Positions 47,422 through 61,520 of a DNA stretch of 64,000 nucleotides are shown here, piece after piece. The DNA is taken from positions 19,843,244 through 19,907,243 of the forward strand of contig OX637393.1 in assembly GCA_951799425.1 (NCBI GenBank). Direction: 5' to 3'. A program made the position numbers and the translations under genes. Positions within the stretch are counted from its first letter, which is position 1; each line of letters starts with the position of its first letter. The notes beneath the pieces are model-generated. The model worked only from the letters and a program-made list of their open reading frames with translations. It did no database searches and was not told the DNA's origin. The DNA comes from Ilex aquifolium. Taxonomy: Eukaryota > Streptophyta > Magnoliopsida > Aquifoliales > Aquifoliaceae.

Positions 47422-48878
47422 TTATTTTCCCGTAGGCAAGTCAACATATAAAGCATGTTCTAGCTCCTCGGAACCCAATCCAAATTCTACAACGTCCGCA
47501 GTACGTATAAAAGAATGAGTCGCATAGGTATCCAATGTAATTCGGGCCCAAGAATGGTAGAGAAGAACAATACCTTCCACAATGGCGCTGGAGGCATCTT
47601 CCTCCTGTTGAGTCAAAGCAAAAACCCTTCCTTGATTAGCGCCGCCGGGGGCTTGAGCTTGTAACGGTCTCTGTGGTAGTAGTGGCTGTCGTAGCGGTGG
47701 CCTGTTTGCATTCACTCGCCCAGTTACTTGGTTGGTCTTGGTGGAAAGCAATGGACAATTATCTTTGAAGTGCCCAACACCTCCACAGGCGAAGCGTCGG
47801 CGTGCATCCGTGCCTACTCTCTCTGGTACGCCTCCCGCTCCTCGAGCTATCTGAGGTATCTGCTGTGCTGGCCTTTGTAGAGGTGGCTTGTTTGCTGGTA
47901 CTTGCTCGGTTGCTTGTTTGGTCCTTGGGGGAAACGAGGGGCATCTATGTTTGAAGTGCCCATACTCTCCGCATGCAAAGCATTGGCGCGTGTCAGTTCT
48001 TGTTCTAGTCTGAGTCACTTCATCTCCTCGAGTTGTCAGAAGTCTCTGTCCACCTGCCTGGTCTGGACTTCGGTATGGTGCTGCTCGCTGCACTCCACTG
48101 GTGCTAGGGTCCGTCCTGATCGGACCTCCTCTCGCGAAGCTCTGTCGCTGCTGGCTGTCCTCTATATCTCTCTCCACCAATGCAGCTCGGTCAACTAGGT
48201 CCCCATACTCCCGGATCTTGAGAGCCACCAGCTTCTCCCGGATAGCAGGGCTTCAAAGCGCTTGGCCCTGCTGGCCTCAGTAGATATAAACTCTGTAGCA
48301 TAACGGGATAGCTCATCGAAACTCCTCTCGTACTCGATCACCGTCCTACTGCCCTGTCGGAGAGCAAGGAAATCGGCCTTCATTCTGTCTCTTACTGATT
48401 CCGGAAAGTACTTGTCTTGGAAAATTTGGTCAAATTCCTCCCAAGTGAGTGCATCCGTGGTCCTCATTCTTTTCACTGAGTCCCACCAATGGTCGGCCTC
48501 CCCCTCGAATAGATAAGTCGCCAAGCCGACCCGAAGATCCTCGGCTATCCCCATGCCATCACATATCTTCTTCGCTCGGCGGATCCATTTATCCGCATCC
48601 AAGGGGTTAGAGCTCCCTTGGAAAGTAGGCGGGTGTTGCCTCAGAAACTCTCGGAGAACTACCATTCTCCTATTCTCCTCTCGGTTGCCCTGTACTTGGG
48701 CTAGTGGATGAGCCCCACCGTTATGGTTGTTCCCATTCTGGTGTTGTACCAGAGTGGTGAGCTTCCTCAAGCATTGATAGATGCCTTGCATGGCATCGGG
48801 AGGTGGTGGTGGTGGATTTTCTTGGCCTCCACGACCACGACCACGTCCTCGTCCCCGTGTACCGTCCATCCTACACAT
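47422..48878 (-). pseudogene. gag: gag/truncated protease, class A copy in I9, frameshifted
   Basis: Only the 10-bp deletion (48252/48253) breaks it; codon 45 is a normal Gln, so the stop of I7/I8 is absent. Private Asn-to-Ser before the protease segment. ALTW/PLLPQ subtype. Confidence 0.9.
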
Positions 48879-49069
48879 CAATCCACAATTTAGTTTCCTT
48901 GATGTGTAAGATATAAACTAAAGTGATATATATGATGTCTTGATTTAAGCACAAGGCATATACAAAATCTAACTTACAATTTCCTTCACCCTAAACCTAC
49001 ATCTCTAGTAGTAATCCATAACCTACAGCTCCCATGTAAGACCTAAAGCCTAAGCTCTGATACCAAATC

Positions 49070-51080
49070 TGTAACACCCCAAATACCACCCTGGACGGCA
49101 TTACATTCTAAAACATTCACATCATGAGAGCACTAAATATCATCCATAAATAAATTAAACTTCATTCATCATCCATAAAATATTTACATCATTATCCAAA
49201 AGAATATGCCCAACCATGGCATTTACATCTCAAAAATCCAATAATGTAGCGCAGCGGAATTACAAAAGAAAACTAGACTTTACAATGTTCAAAATGAATA
49301 ACCTAGTCTAGTACAAAAGAAGCTATATCTCCAGTTGTCCCATTCGGGATCTAAGTACCCCTCCAAGGAAGCTTCCCCAAAGCCCGGCTCATTCACACCG
49401 AGCTCTTCCTCTAAAGCCAAATCTGAAAAATATTAATTGTAGGGGATGAGCACGAAGCTCTGTAGCACAATCTTCTCAAACTCAAACAAGGTTTATAAAA
49501 AAACATATAAAATGGCCGGTCTCATTTTACAAATAGCATACATAATCTTTGAAGTAAAACAGGGACATTTTAAAATGGATCTCAAGTTTACGTAGCAACA
49601 GTAATTTCCATAAACAGTAAAAGAGACCAAGATCCAATACATATCCATTTTTCCAAAATATAAACCATTTTCCCACAAGACCTTGTGGAATCCCATACTC
49701 CCACAAGTCCTTGTAGGAAACCATTTCCACAATATTACAACAATCCATCAATATGTATATGTATCTCAAACATGATGTAAGGCAAACCCCATGAATCGAC
49801 ACATTGAGTAATATCTAACCCACACACACCCACACAAATCTTATCAAAGATATCCATCCTTTAGGAAGGGCGTATGCCACACCAATGGCAGTGACGTATC
49901 CAACCCAGGTATTAGTATACTAACCCTCTTACACGGCACCCGTGAGCAGTAGCGGTTTAGTCTTACCAAAGCACTAACCCCACTACGAGTGGTAGGAGAA
50001 ATGCCAACCCACACGGAGCAAGCAACACGTCTACCCACTCTACGATATCTCGTCAAAGGCCACCCATGGTCATCCCACACTCATAAGAGATACAATACCA
50101 AATCCAATTCCATAATTTACAAGTATATCTTAAAAATCCCCAAATTGAGCATTTGACATTTTCAATAACCAACCAAGAAAAATGCAAGAGATCACAACAA
50201 TATCATTTTATTACTTAACACCAAACACTATGATTTTGAAATCAAGAATAAAGGAAGAGTTCAAGAGGAAAACCCATCACTCTTGAAAACTAGGGTTTTT
50301 CAAACTAAAGAGGGATTGGTGTAAAACATGTTAACAATTGAACAAGAACCAAGAAACAATGGAGCCATAGCAAATACATATCATTAAGAATCAAAACATA
50401 CATATTTATTAACCCTAACATCAATGTAAGAGAAAGAGAAGAAATCCCCTACCTTATGCTCTTGAAGAAACCTAGGGTTTGAGTCTTGAATCACTTGTGA
50501 ACCCTTTGTCTTTCCTTTTTATCTTGAGTTTTATCTCTCTCTCTTTCTCTCTAAGGGTTTCTAGGAGGGTTAGGGTAAGAGGGAGATGAAGAAATGGGGC
50601 AAATGGGATGTAGGATGGGTTTTATAACACAAAAATCCCGACTTTTAACTGTTTAGCGGGCGTCAGACGGATGGTACCGGTACCTAGTACCGGTACAAGA
50701 AACCTTCTGGAATCGGGGTACCGGTACTCAGTACCGGTACCATTCAGTACCGGTACCCAGTACCGGTACCAATTACCGAGTTTTGCCTATTTCTTTTGTT
50801 TTCCATTTCCAATCCATTCCAAAACGAACCAAATCCATCACAAACCTCTCCAACACATATTTATACACCAAACCTATCTAATACAAGTTATAGGACCTAA
50901 CATTTTATATTTTCACTCACTAAAACTAAATTTCAACTACGATTTTCATTCACATTTTAAATCTTTACTTTTCAAATTTACAAAGTTCAAACACACTTCA
51001 ATACCCCTATCCACATCTTTACAACCATTATTTACTATATATCTATATACATATATAAAATAAAAATGCGGGGTGTTACA
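49070..51080 (-). repeat. LTR 10 (2011 bp)
   Basis: One T shorter near 49724 (CCATTTCCAC) and with AAGCCCGG near 49381. TATA 50620-50626; cluster 50674-50769. Confidence 0.95.
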
Positions 51081-51121
51081 ATCCACCCCCCTTAAAGAAA
51101 GTTTCGTCCTCGAAACTTACC

Positions 51122-51666
51122 TCAAGTAGCGAACAAATATGGATACTTCTCCCGCATTTCTTGCTCCGGTTCCCATGTAGCTTCCTCCACTCCATGGTGT
51201 TGCCACCAAACCTTCACCAATCTGATAACTTTGTTGCGAAGTATTTTTTCCTTTGCGTCGAGAATTTCTACCGGTTGTTCTTCGTAGGTTGCTCCGTCTT
51301 AAATTTCCATCTCCTCCAAGTTCACGACTGGAGTTGCATCCGAGTGACACGTCCTCAACATTGACACGTGAAACACGCCATGTACTCTGGATATCTGGGC
51401 TAGTAGTCGAAGTTGATACGCCGCATTGCCTACTGCTTTGATCACTTCAAACGGTCCGGTATATCTTGGCGCTAACTTCTCCTTCTTGCCGAATCGAACA
51501 CGCCCTTCTTGTGTGACACCTTGGAAAACATATAATCTCCCACTTTTAATTCCAAGGATCTTCGTCTGTGGTCCGCGTAGCTCTTCTGTCTACTTCGCGC
51601 CGTGCGTAGCCTCTCCCGGATGAGTTAAATCTTCTCCGTAGTTTCCCCATTGTAGTCCTTACTCCG
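51122..51666 (-). pseudogene. pol: Integrase C-terminus/chromodomain remnant of I10
   Basis: Common TAA (51299-51301) and frameshift, plus private GAAGTATTTTTTCC near 51239 and GAGTTAAATC near 51624. Confidence 0.87.
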
Positions 51667-52622
51667 TTAGTTCGCTGCGCACTCTGATATAAATTACAAT
51701 CCACCAAAGGTTACAGTTGAAATCTAACCAGACTTGTCCTCCCATCTTAGCTTCCAAATCCATATACATTTTTCCAACGAAATAATTTAAGAAAAATTAA
51801 CATAATATCATCGAAAATACCATTTTATTGGTCAATACCAATCTTTAGAATTTTGAATTAAGGAACAAATAAATAATCAAGCTTGGGAATCAAGAACAAG
51901 GTAACAATCGAGTATTGGAATCGATAACAAACGACTATCAAGGTTTGAAATCAATGACAAATGAATAATTAAGCTTTGTAATCAGGGGTTAAAGAGTATC
52001 AAGTTTTGAACTCAAGAACAAAGAGAAATCAAGTATTGAAATCAAGAGCAATTGAATGTCAAGTCTTGAAATCAAGAATAAATAAATAAGCAAGGTTTGA
52101 AATTAATAACAAATGAATATTAAGCTCAGGAATCAAGAATAAATGGTTATCAAGCTTAGATCTCAAGAACAATTGAATATTAAGGTTAGAATTCAATAAC
52201 CAATGAATAACAAGTTTTGATCTCAAGGACAATTGAATATCAAGGTTAGAATTCAATGACAAATGAATATCAAGTTTAGATTTCAAGAACAAGGAAGGAA
52301 TCAAGAGAAAACCCACTTTTCCTTGAAAATTAAGGTTTCGAAGGCATACAACGAGAATTAGTGGTTACCCAAGCATAACATAGTTAAAACAAGGTAAGAT
52401 TTAAGGTTTGGAATCAAGAACAAATGAGAAATCAAGAGAAAAACACATCTCCCGTGTGAACTAGGGTGTGAAGGCATAAGAAAAGATTTAGGGTTCACCC
52501 AAACATAATATATTTTAGAACAAGGTAATATTATCTAGAATGGAAAGACATGATGATTCCCTAGCAATTAGTTATAAATTAGAATCAAAGATTACATATA
52601 ACTAAACCCTACTGGTATCCCC
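51667..52622. repeat. Spacer of I10 (LTR-like relic, minisatellite 51856-52309)
   Basis: Majority type, no gene. Confidence 0.85.
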
Positions 52623-54079
52623 TTATTTTCCCGTAGGCAAGTCAACATATAAAGCATGTTCTAGCTCCTCGGAACCCAATCCAAATTCTACAACGTCCGC
52701 AGTACGTATAAAAGAATGAGTCGCATAGGTATCCAATGTAATTCGGGCCCAAGAATGGTAGAGAAGAACAATACCTTCCACAATGGCGTTGGAGGCATCT
52801 TCCTCCTGTTGAGTCAAAGCAAAAACCCTTCCTTGATTAGCGCCGCCGGGGGCTTGAGCTTGTAACGGTCTCTGTGGTAGTAGTGGCTGTCGTAGCGGTG
52901 GCCTGTTTGCATTCACTCGCCCAGTTACTTGGTTGGTCTTGGTGGAAAGCAATGGACAATTATCTTTGAAGTGCCCAACACCTCCACAGGCGAAGCGTCG
53001 GCGTGCATCCGTGCCTACTCTCTCTGGTACGCCTCCCGCTCCTCGAGCTATCTGAGGTATCTGCTGTGCTGGCCTTTGTAGAGGTGGCTTGTTTGCTGGT
53101 ACTTGCTCGGTTGCTTGTTTGGTCCTTGGGGGAAACGAGGGGCATCTATGTTTGAAGTGCCCATACTCTCCGCATGCAAAGCATTGGCGCGTGTCAGTTC
53201 TTGTTCTAGTCTGAGTCACTTCATCTCCTCGAGTTGTCAGAAGTCCCTGTCCACCTGCCTGGTCTGGACTTCGGTATGGTGCTGCTCGCTGCACTCCACT
53301 GGTGCTAGGGTCCGTCCTGATCGGACCTCCTCTCGCGAAGCTCTGTCGCTGCTGGCTGTCCTCTATATCTCTCTCCACCAATGCAGCTCGGTCAACTAGG
53401 TCCCCATACTCCCGGATCTTGAGAGCCACCAGCTTCTCCCGAATAGCAGGGCTTCAAAGCGCTTGGCCCTGCTGGCCTCAGTAGATATAAACTCTGTAGC
53501 ATAACGGGATAGCTCATCGAAACTCCTCTCGTACTCGATCACCGTCCTACTGCCCTGTCGGAGAGCAAGGAAATCGGCCTTCATTCTGTCTCTTACTGAT
53601 TCCGGAAAGTACTTGTCTTGGAAAATTTGGTCAAATTCCTCCCAAGTGAGTGCATCCGTGGTCCTCATTCTTTTCACTGAGTCCCACCAATGGTCGGCCT
53701 CCCCCTCGAATAGATAAGTCGCCAAGCCGACCCGAAGATCCTCGGCTATCCCCATGCCATCACATATCTTCTTCGCTCGGCGGATCCATTTATCCGCATC
53801 CAAGGGGTTAGAGCTCCCTTGGAAAGTAGGCGGGTGTTGCCTCAGAAACTCTCGGAGAACTACCATTCTCCTATTCTCCTCTCGGTTGCCCTGTACTTGG
53901 GCTAGTGGATGAGCCCCACCGTTATGGTTGTTCCCATTCTGGTGTTGTACCAGAGTGGTGAGCTTCCTCAAGCATTGATAGATGCCTTGCATGGCATCGG
54001 GAGGTGGTGGTGGTGGATTTTCTTGGCCTCCACGACCACGACCACGTCCTCGTCCCCGTGTACCGTCCATCCTACACAT
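52623..54079 (-). pseudogene. gag: gag/truncated protease, class A copy in I10, frameshifted
   Basis: 10-bp deletion at 53453/53454, with a private change beside it (CCCGAATAGC). PLLPQ subtype. Shares CTCTAGTAGTAATCC in the upstream leader (near 54205) with I9. Confidence 0.9.
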
Positions 54080-54270
54080 CAATCCACAATTTAGTTTCCT
54101 TGATGTGTAAGATATGAACTAAAGTGATATGTATGATGTCTTGATTTAAGCACAAGGCATATACAAAATCTAACTTACAATTTCCTTCACCCTAAACCTA
54201 CATCTCTAGTAGTAATCCATAACCTACAGCTCCCATGTAAGACCTAAAGCCTAAGCTCTGATACCAAATC

Positions 54271-56283
54271 TGTAACACCCCAAATACCACCCTGGACGGC
54301 ATTACATTCTAAAACATTCACATCATGAGAGCACTAAATATCATCCATAAATAAATTAAACTTCATTCATCATCCATAAAATATTTACATCATTATCCAA
54401 AAGAATATGCCCAACCATGACATTTACATATCAAAAATCCAATAATGTAGCGCAGCGGAATTACAAAAGAAAACTAGACTTTACAATGTTCAAAATGAAT
54501 AACCTAGTCTAGTACAAAAGAAGCTATATCTCCAGTTGTCCCATTCGGGATCTAAGTACCCCTCCAAGGAAGCTTCCCCAAGGCCCGGCTCATTCACACC
54601 GAGCTCTTCCTCTAAAGCCAAATCTGAAAAATATTAATTGTAGGGGATGAGCACGAAGCTCTGTAGCACAATCTTCTCAAATTCAAACAAGGTTTATAAA
54701 AAAACATATAAAATGGCCGGTCTCATTTTACAAATAGCATACATAATCTTTGAAGTAAAACAGGGACATTTTAAAATGGATCTCAAGTTTAAGTAGCAAC
54801 AGTAATTTCCATAAACAGTAAAAGAGACCAAGATCCAATACATATCCATTTTTCCAAAATATAAACCATTTTCCCACAAGACCTTGTGGAATCCCATACT
54901 CCCACAAGTCCTTGTAGGAAACCATTTTCCACAATATTACAACAATCCATCAATATGTATATGTATCTCAAACATGATGTAAGGCAAACCCCATGAATCG
55001 ACACATTGAGTAATATCTAACCCACACACACCCACACAAATCTTATCAAAGATATCCATCCTTTAGGAAGGGCGTATGCCACACCAATGGTAGTGACGTA
55101 TCTAACCCAGGTATTAGTATACTAACCCTCTTACACGGCACCCGTGAGCAATAGCGGTTTAGTCTTACCAAAGCACTAACCCCACTACGAGTGGTAGGAG
55201 AAATGTCAACCCACACGGAGCAAGCAACACGTCTACCCACTCTACGATATCTCGTCAAAGGCCACCCATGGTCATCCCACACTCATAAGAGATACAATAC
55301 CAAATCCAATTCCACAATTTACAAGTATATCTTAAAAATCCCCAAATTGAGCATTTGACATTTTCAATAACCAACCAAGAAAAATGCAAGAGATCACAAC
55401 AATATCATTTTATTACTCAACACCAAACACTATGATTTTGAAATCAAGAATAAAGGAAGAGTTCAAGAGGAAAACCCATCACTCTTGAAAACTAGGGTTT
55501 TTCAAACAAAAGAGGGATAGGTGTAAAACATGTTAACAATTGAACAAGAACCACGAAACAATGGAGCCATAGCAAATACATAACATTAAGAATCAAAACA
55601 TACATATTTATTAACCCTAACATCAATGTAAGAGAAAGAGAAGAAATCCCCTACCTTATGCTCTTGAAGAAACCTAGGGTTTGAGTCTTGAATCACTTGT
55701 GAACCCTTTGTCTTTCCTTTTTATCTTGAGTTTTATCTCTCTCTCTTTCTCTCTAAGGGTTTCTAGGAGGGTTAGGGTAAGAGGGAGATGAAGAAATGGG
55801 GCAAATGGGATGTAGGATGGGTTTTATAACACAAAAATCCCGACTTTTAACTGTTTAGCGGGCGTCAGACGGATGGTACCGGTACCTAGTACCGGTACAA
55901 GAAACCTTCTGGAATCGGGGGTACCGGTACTCAGTACCGGTACCATTCAGTACCGGTACCCAGTACCGGTACCAATTACCGAGTTTTGCCTATTTCTTTT
56001 GTTTTCCATTTCCAATCCATTCCAAAACGAACCAAATCCATCACAAACCTCTCCAACACATATTTATACACCAAACCTATCTAATACAAGTTATAGGACC
56101 TAACATTTTATATTTTCACTCACTAAAACTAAATTTCAACTATGATTTTCATTCACATTTTAAATCTTTACTTTTCAAATTTACAAAGTTCAAACACACT
56201 TCAATGCCCCTATCCACATCTTTACAACCATTATTTACTATATATCTATATACATATATAAAAGAAAAATGCGGGGTGTTACA
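54271..56283 (-). repeat. LTR 11 (2013 bp)
   Basis: Extra G before the third palindrome as in LTRs 6/7, but its fifth decamer is perfect, so the two changes are separable. Shares CAAATTCAAAC, AATGCCCC and AAAAGAAAAATGCGG with LTR 12. TATA 55822-55828; cluster 55876-55972. Confidence 0.95.
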
Positions 56284-56324
56284 ATCCACCCCCCTTAAAG
56301 AAAGTTTCGTCCTCGAAACTTACC

Positions 56325-56869
56325 TCAAGTAGCGAACAAATATGGATACTTCTCCCGCATTTCTTGCTCCGGTTCCCATGTAGCTTCCTCCACTCCATGG
56401 TGTTGCCACCAAACCTTCACCAATCTGATAACTTTGTTGCGAAGTACTTTTTCCTTTGCGTCGAGAATTTCTACCGGTTGTTCTTCGTAGGTTGCTCCGT
56501 CTTAAATTTCCATCTCCTCCAAGTTCACGACTGGAGTTGCATCCGAGTGACACGTCCTCAACATCGACACGTGAAACACGCCATGTACTCTGGATATCTG
56601 GGCTTGTAGTCGAAGTTGATACGCCGCATTGCCTACTGCTTTGATCACTTCAAACGGTCCGGTATATCTTGGCGCTAACTTCTCCTTCTTGCCGAATCGA
56701 ACACGCCCTTCTTGTGTGACACCTTGGAAAACATATAATCTCCCACTTTTAATTCCAAGGATCTTCGTCTGTGGTCCACGTAGCTCTTCTGTCTACTTCG
56801 CGCCGTGCGTAGCCTCTCCCGGATGAGTTGAATCTTCTCCGTAGTTTCCCCATTGTAGTCCTTACTCCG
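56325..56869 (-). pseudogene. pol: Integrase C-terminus/chromodomain remnant of I11
   Basis: Common TAA (56502-56504) and frameshift. ACATCGACACG near 56562 is shared with I12 only. Confidence 0.87.
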
Positions 56870-57825
56870 TTAGTTCGCTGCGCACTCTGATATAAATTAC
56901 AATCCACCAAAGGTTACAGTTGAAATCTAACCAGACTTGTCCTCCCATCTTAGCTTCCAAATCCATATACATTTTTCCAACGAAATAATTTAAGAAAAAT
57001 TAACATAATATCATCGAAAATACCATTTTATTGGTCAATACCAATCTTTAGAATTTTAAATTAAGGAACAAATAAATAATCAAGCTTGGGAATCAAGAAC
57101 AAGGTAACAATCGAGTATTGGAATCGATAACAAACGACTATCAAGGTTTGAAATCAATGACAAATGAATAATTAAGCTTTGTAATCAGGGGTTAAAGAGT
57201 ATCAAGTTTTGAACTCAAGAACAAAGAGAAATCAAGTATTGAAATCAAGAGCAATTGAATGTCAAGTCTTGAAATCAAGAATAAATAAATAAGCAAGGTT
57301 TGAAATTAATAACAAATGAATATTAAGCTCAGGAATCAAGAATAAATGGTTATCAAGCTTAGATCTCAAGAACAATTGAATATTAAGGTTAGAATTCAAT
57401 AACCAATGAATAACAAGTTTTGATCTCAAGGACAATTGAATATCAAGGTTAGAATTCAATGACAAATGAATATCAAGTTTAGATTTCAAGAACAAGGAAG
57501 GAATCAAGAGAAAACCCACTTTTCCTTGAAAATTAAGGTTTCGAAGGCATACAACGAGAATTAGTGGTTACCCAAGCATAACATAGTTAAAACAAGGTAA
57601 GATTTAAGGTTTGGAATCAAGAACAAATGAGAAATCAAGGGAAAAACACATCTCCCGTGTGAACTAGGGTGTGAAGGCATAAGAAAAGATTTAGGGTTCA
57701 CCCAAACATAATATATTTTAGAACAAGGTAATATTATCTAGAATGGAAAGACATGATGATTCCCTAGCAATTAGTTATAAATTAGAATCAAAGATTACAT
57801 ATAACTAAACCCTACTGGTATCCCC
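56870..57825. repeat. Spacer of I11 (LTR-like relic, minisatellite 57059-57512)
   Basis: Majority type with GAATTTTAAATT near 57052; no gene. Confidence 0.85.
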
Positions 57826-59292
57826 TTATTTTCCCGTAGGCAAGTCAACATATAAAGCATGTTCTAGCTCCTCGGAACCCAATCCAAATTCTACAACGTC
57901 CGCAGTACGTATAAAAGAATGAGTCGCATAGGTATCCAATGTAATTCGGGCCCAAGAATGGTAGAGAAGAACAATACCTTCCACAATGGCGTTGGAGGCA
58001 TCTTCCTCCTGTTGAGTCAAAGCAAAAACCCTTCCTTGATTAGCGCCGCCGGGGGCTTGACCTTGTAACGGTCTCTGTGGTGGTAGTGGCTGTCGTAGCG
58101 GTGGCCTGTTTGCATTCACTCGCCCAGTTACTTGGTTGGTCTTGGTGGAAAGTAATGGACAATTATCTTTGAAGTGCCCAACACCTCCACAGGCGAATCA
58201 TCGGCGTGCATCCGTGCCTACTCTCTCTGGTACGCCTCCCGCTCCTCGAGCTATCTGAGGTATCTGCTGTGCTGGCCTTTGTAGAGGTGGCTTGTTTGCT
58301 GGTACTTGCTCGGTTGCTTGTTTGGTCCTTGGGGGAAACGAGGGGCATCTATGTTTGAAGTGCCCATACTCTCCGCATGCAAAGCATTGGCGCGGGTCAG
58401 TTCTTGTTCTAGTCTGAGTCACTTCATCTCCTCGAGTTGTCAGAAGTCTCTGTCCACCTGCCTGGTCTGGCCTTCGGTATGGTGCTGCTCGCTGCACTCC
58501 ACTGGTGCTAGGGTCCGTCCTGATCGGACCTCCTCTCGCGAAGCTCTGTCGCTGCTGGCTGTCCTCTATATCTCTCTCCACCAATGCAGCTCGGTCAACT
58601 AGGTCCCCATACTCCCGGATCTTGAGAGCCACCAGCTTCTCCCGGATAGCAGGGCTCAAGCCCTGCTCAAAGCGCTTGGCCCTGCTGGCCTCAGTAGATA
58701 TAAACTTTGTAGCAAAACGGGATAGCTCATCGAAACTCCTCTCGTACTCGATCACCGTCCTACTGCCCTGTCGGAGAGCAAGGAAATCGGCCTTCATTCT
58801 GTCTCTTACTGATTCCGGAAAGTACTTGTCTTGGAAAATTTGGTCAAATTCCTCCCAAGTGAGTGCATCCGTGGTCCTCCTTCTTTTCACTGAGTCCCAC
58901 CAATGGTCGGCCTCCCCCTCGAATAGATAAGTCGCCAAGCCGACCCGAAGATCCTCGGCTATCCCCATGCCATCACATAGCTTCTTCGCTCGGCGGATCC
59001 ATTTATCCGCATCCAAGGGGTTAGAGCTCCCTTGGAAAGTAGGCGGGTGTTGCCTCAGAAACTCTCGGAGAACTACCATTCTCCTATTCTCCTCTCCGTT
59101 GCCCTGTACTTGGGCTAGTGGATGAGCCCCACCGTTATGGTTGTTCCCATTCTGGTGTTGTACCAGAGTGGTGAGCTCCCTCAAGCATTGATAGATGCCT
59201 TGCATGGCATCGGGAGGTGGTGGTGGTGGATTTTCTTGGCCTCCACGACCACGACCACGTCCTCGTCCCCGTGTACCGTCCATCCTACACAT
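57826..59292 (-). pseudogene. gag: gag/truncated protease, class B copy in I11 with a stop in zinc knuckle 2
   Basis: Keeps the 10 bp that class A has lost (palindrome 58649-58666), so it reads normally from ATG 59292 for 364 codons. TGA at 58198-58200 then replaces the first Cys of knuckle 2. The product would keep the capsid domain and knuckle 1 but lack knuckle 2 and the protease segment. Tyr-to-Phe and Glu-to-Lys changes occur in the RYATEF stretch. Confidence 0.9.
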
Positions 59293-59483
59293 CAATCCAC
59301 AATTTAGTTTCCTTGATGTGTAAGATATAAACTAAAGTGATATGTATGATGTCTTGATTTAAGCACAAGGCATATACAAAATCTAACTTACAATTTCCTT
59401 CACCCTAAACCTACATCTCTAGTGGTAATCCATAACCTACAGCTCCCATGTAAGACCTAAAGCCTAAGCTCTGATACCAAATC

Positions 59484-61479
59484 TGTAACACCCCAAATAC
59501 CACCCTGGACGGCATTACATTCTAAAACATTCACATCATGAGAGCACTAAATATCATCCATAAATAAATTAAACTTCATTCATCATCCATAAAATATTTA
59601 CATCATTATCCAAAAGAATATGCCCAACCATGGCATTTATATCTGAAAAATCCAATAATGTAGCGCAGCGGAATTACAAAAGAAAACTAGACTTTACAAT
59701 GTTCAAAATGAATAACCTAGTCTAGTACAAAAGAAGCTATATCTCTAGTTGTCCCATTCGGGATCTAAGTACCCCTCCAAGGAAGCTTCCCCAAGGCCCG
59801 GCTCATTCACACCGAGCTCTTCCTCTAAAGCCAAATCTGAAAAATATTAATTGTAGGGGATGAGCACGAAGCTCTGTAGCACAATCTTCTCAAATTCAAA
59901 CAAGGTTTATAAAAAAACATATAAAATGGCCGGTCTCATTTTACAAATAGCATACATAATCTTTGAAGTAAAACAGGGACATTTTAAAATGGATCTCAAG
60001 TTTAAGTAGCAACAGTAATTTCCATAAACAGTAAAAGAGACCAAGATCCAATACATATCCATTTTTCCAAAATATAAACCATTTTCCCACAAGACCTTGT
60101 GGAATCCCATACTCCCACAAGTCCTTGTAGGAAACCATTTTCCACAATATTACAACAATCCATCAATATGTATATGTATCTCAAACATGATGTAAGGCAA
60201 ACCCCATGAATCGACACATTGAGTAATATCTAACCCACACACACCCACACAAATCTTATCAAAGATATCCATCCTTTAGGAAGGGCGTATGCCACACCAA
60301 TGGCAGTGACGTATCCAACCCAGGTATTAGTATACTAACCCTCTTACACGGCACCCGTGAGCAATAGCGGTTTAGTCTTACCAAAGCACTAACCCCACTA
60401 CGAGTGGTAGGAGAAATGCCAACCCACACGGAGCAAGCAACACGTCTACCCACTCTACGATATCTCGTCAAAGGCCACCCATGGTCATCCCACACTCATA
60501 AGAGATACAATACCAAATCCAATTCCACAATTTACAAGTATATCTTAAAAATCCCCAAATTGAGCATTTGACATTTTCAATAACCAACCAAGAAAAATGC
60601 AAGAGATCACAACAATATCATTTTATTACTCAACACCAAACACTATGATTTTGAAATCAAGAATAAAGGAAGAGTTCAAGAGGAAAACCCATCACTCTTG
60701 AAAACTAGGGTTTTTCAAACAAAAGAGGGATTGGTGTAAAACATGTTAACAATTGAACAAGAACCAAGAAACAATGGAGCCATAGCAAATACATATCATT
60801 AAGAATCAAAACATACATATTTATTAACCCTAACATCAATGTAAGAGAAAGAGAAGAAATCCCCTACCTTATGCTCTTGAAGAAACCTAGGGTTTGAGTC
60901 TTGAATCACTTGTGAACCCTTTGTCTTTCCTTTTTATCTTGAGTTTTATCTCTCTCTCTTTCTCTCTAAGGGTTTCTAGGAGGGTTAGGGTAAGAGGGAG
61001 ATGAAGAAATGGGGCAAATGGGATGTAGGATGGGTTTTATAACACAAAAATCCCGACTTTTAACTGTTTAGCGGGCGTCAGACGGATGGTACCGGTACCT
61101 AGTACCGGTACAAGAAACCTTCTGGAATCGGGGTACCGGTACTCAGTACCGGTACCCAGTACCGGTACCAATTACCGAGTTTTGCCTATTTCTTTTGTTT
61201 TCCATTTCCAATCCATTCCAAAACGAACCAAATCCATCACAAACCTCTCCAACACATATTTATACACCAAACCTATCTAATACAAGTTATAGGACCTAAC
61301 ATTTTATATTTTCACTCACAAAAACTAAATTTCAACTATGATTTTCATTCACATTTTAAATCTTTACTTTTCAAATTTACAAAGTTCAAACACACTTCAA
61401 TGCCCCTATCCACATCTTTACAACCATTATTTACTATATATCTATATACATATATAAAAGAAAAATGCGGGGTGTTACA
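59484..61479 (-). repeat. LTR 12 (1996 bp)
   Basis: Sixteen bases shorter: one palindrome unit is missing, leaving five decamers at 61089-61168. The loss lies between two copies of the same sequence and fits slippage or unequal pairing. TATA 61035-61041. Confidence 0.95.
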
Positions 61480-61520
61480 ATCCACCCCCCTTAAAGAAAG
61501 TTTCGTCCTCGAAACTTACC

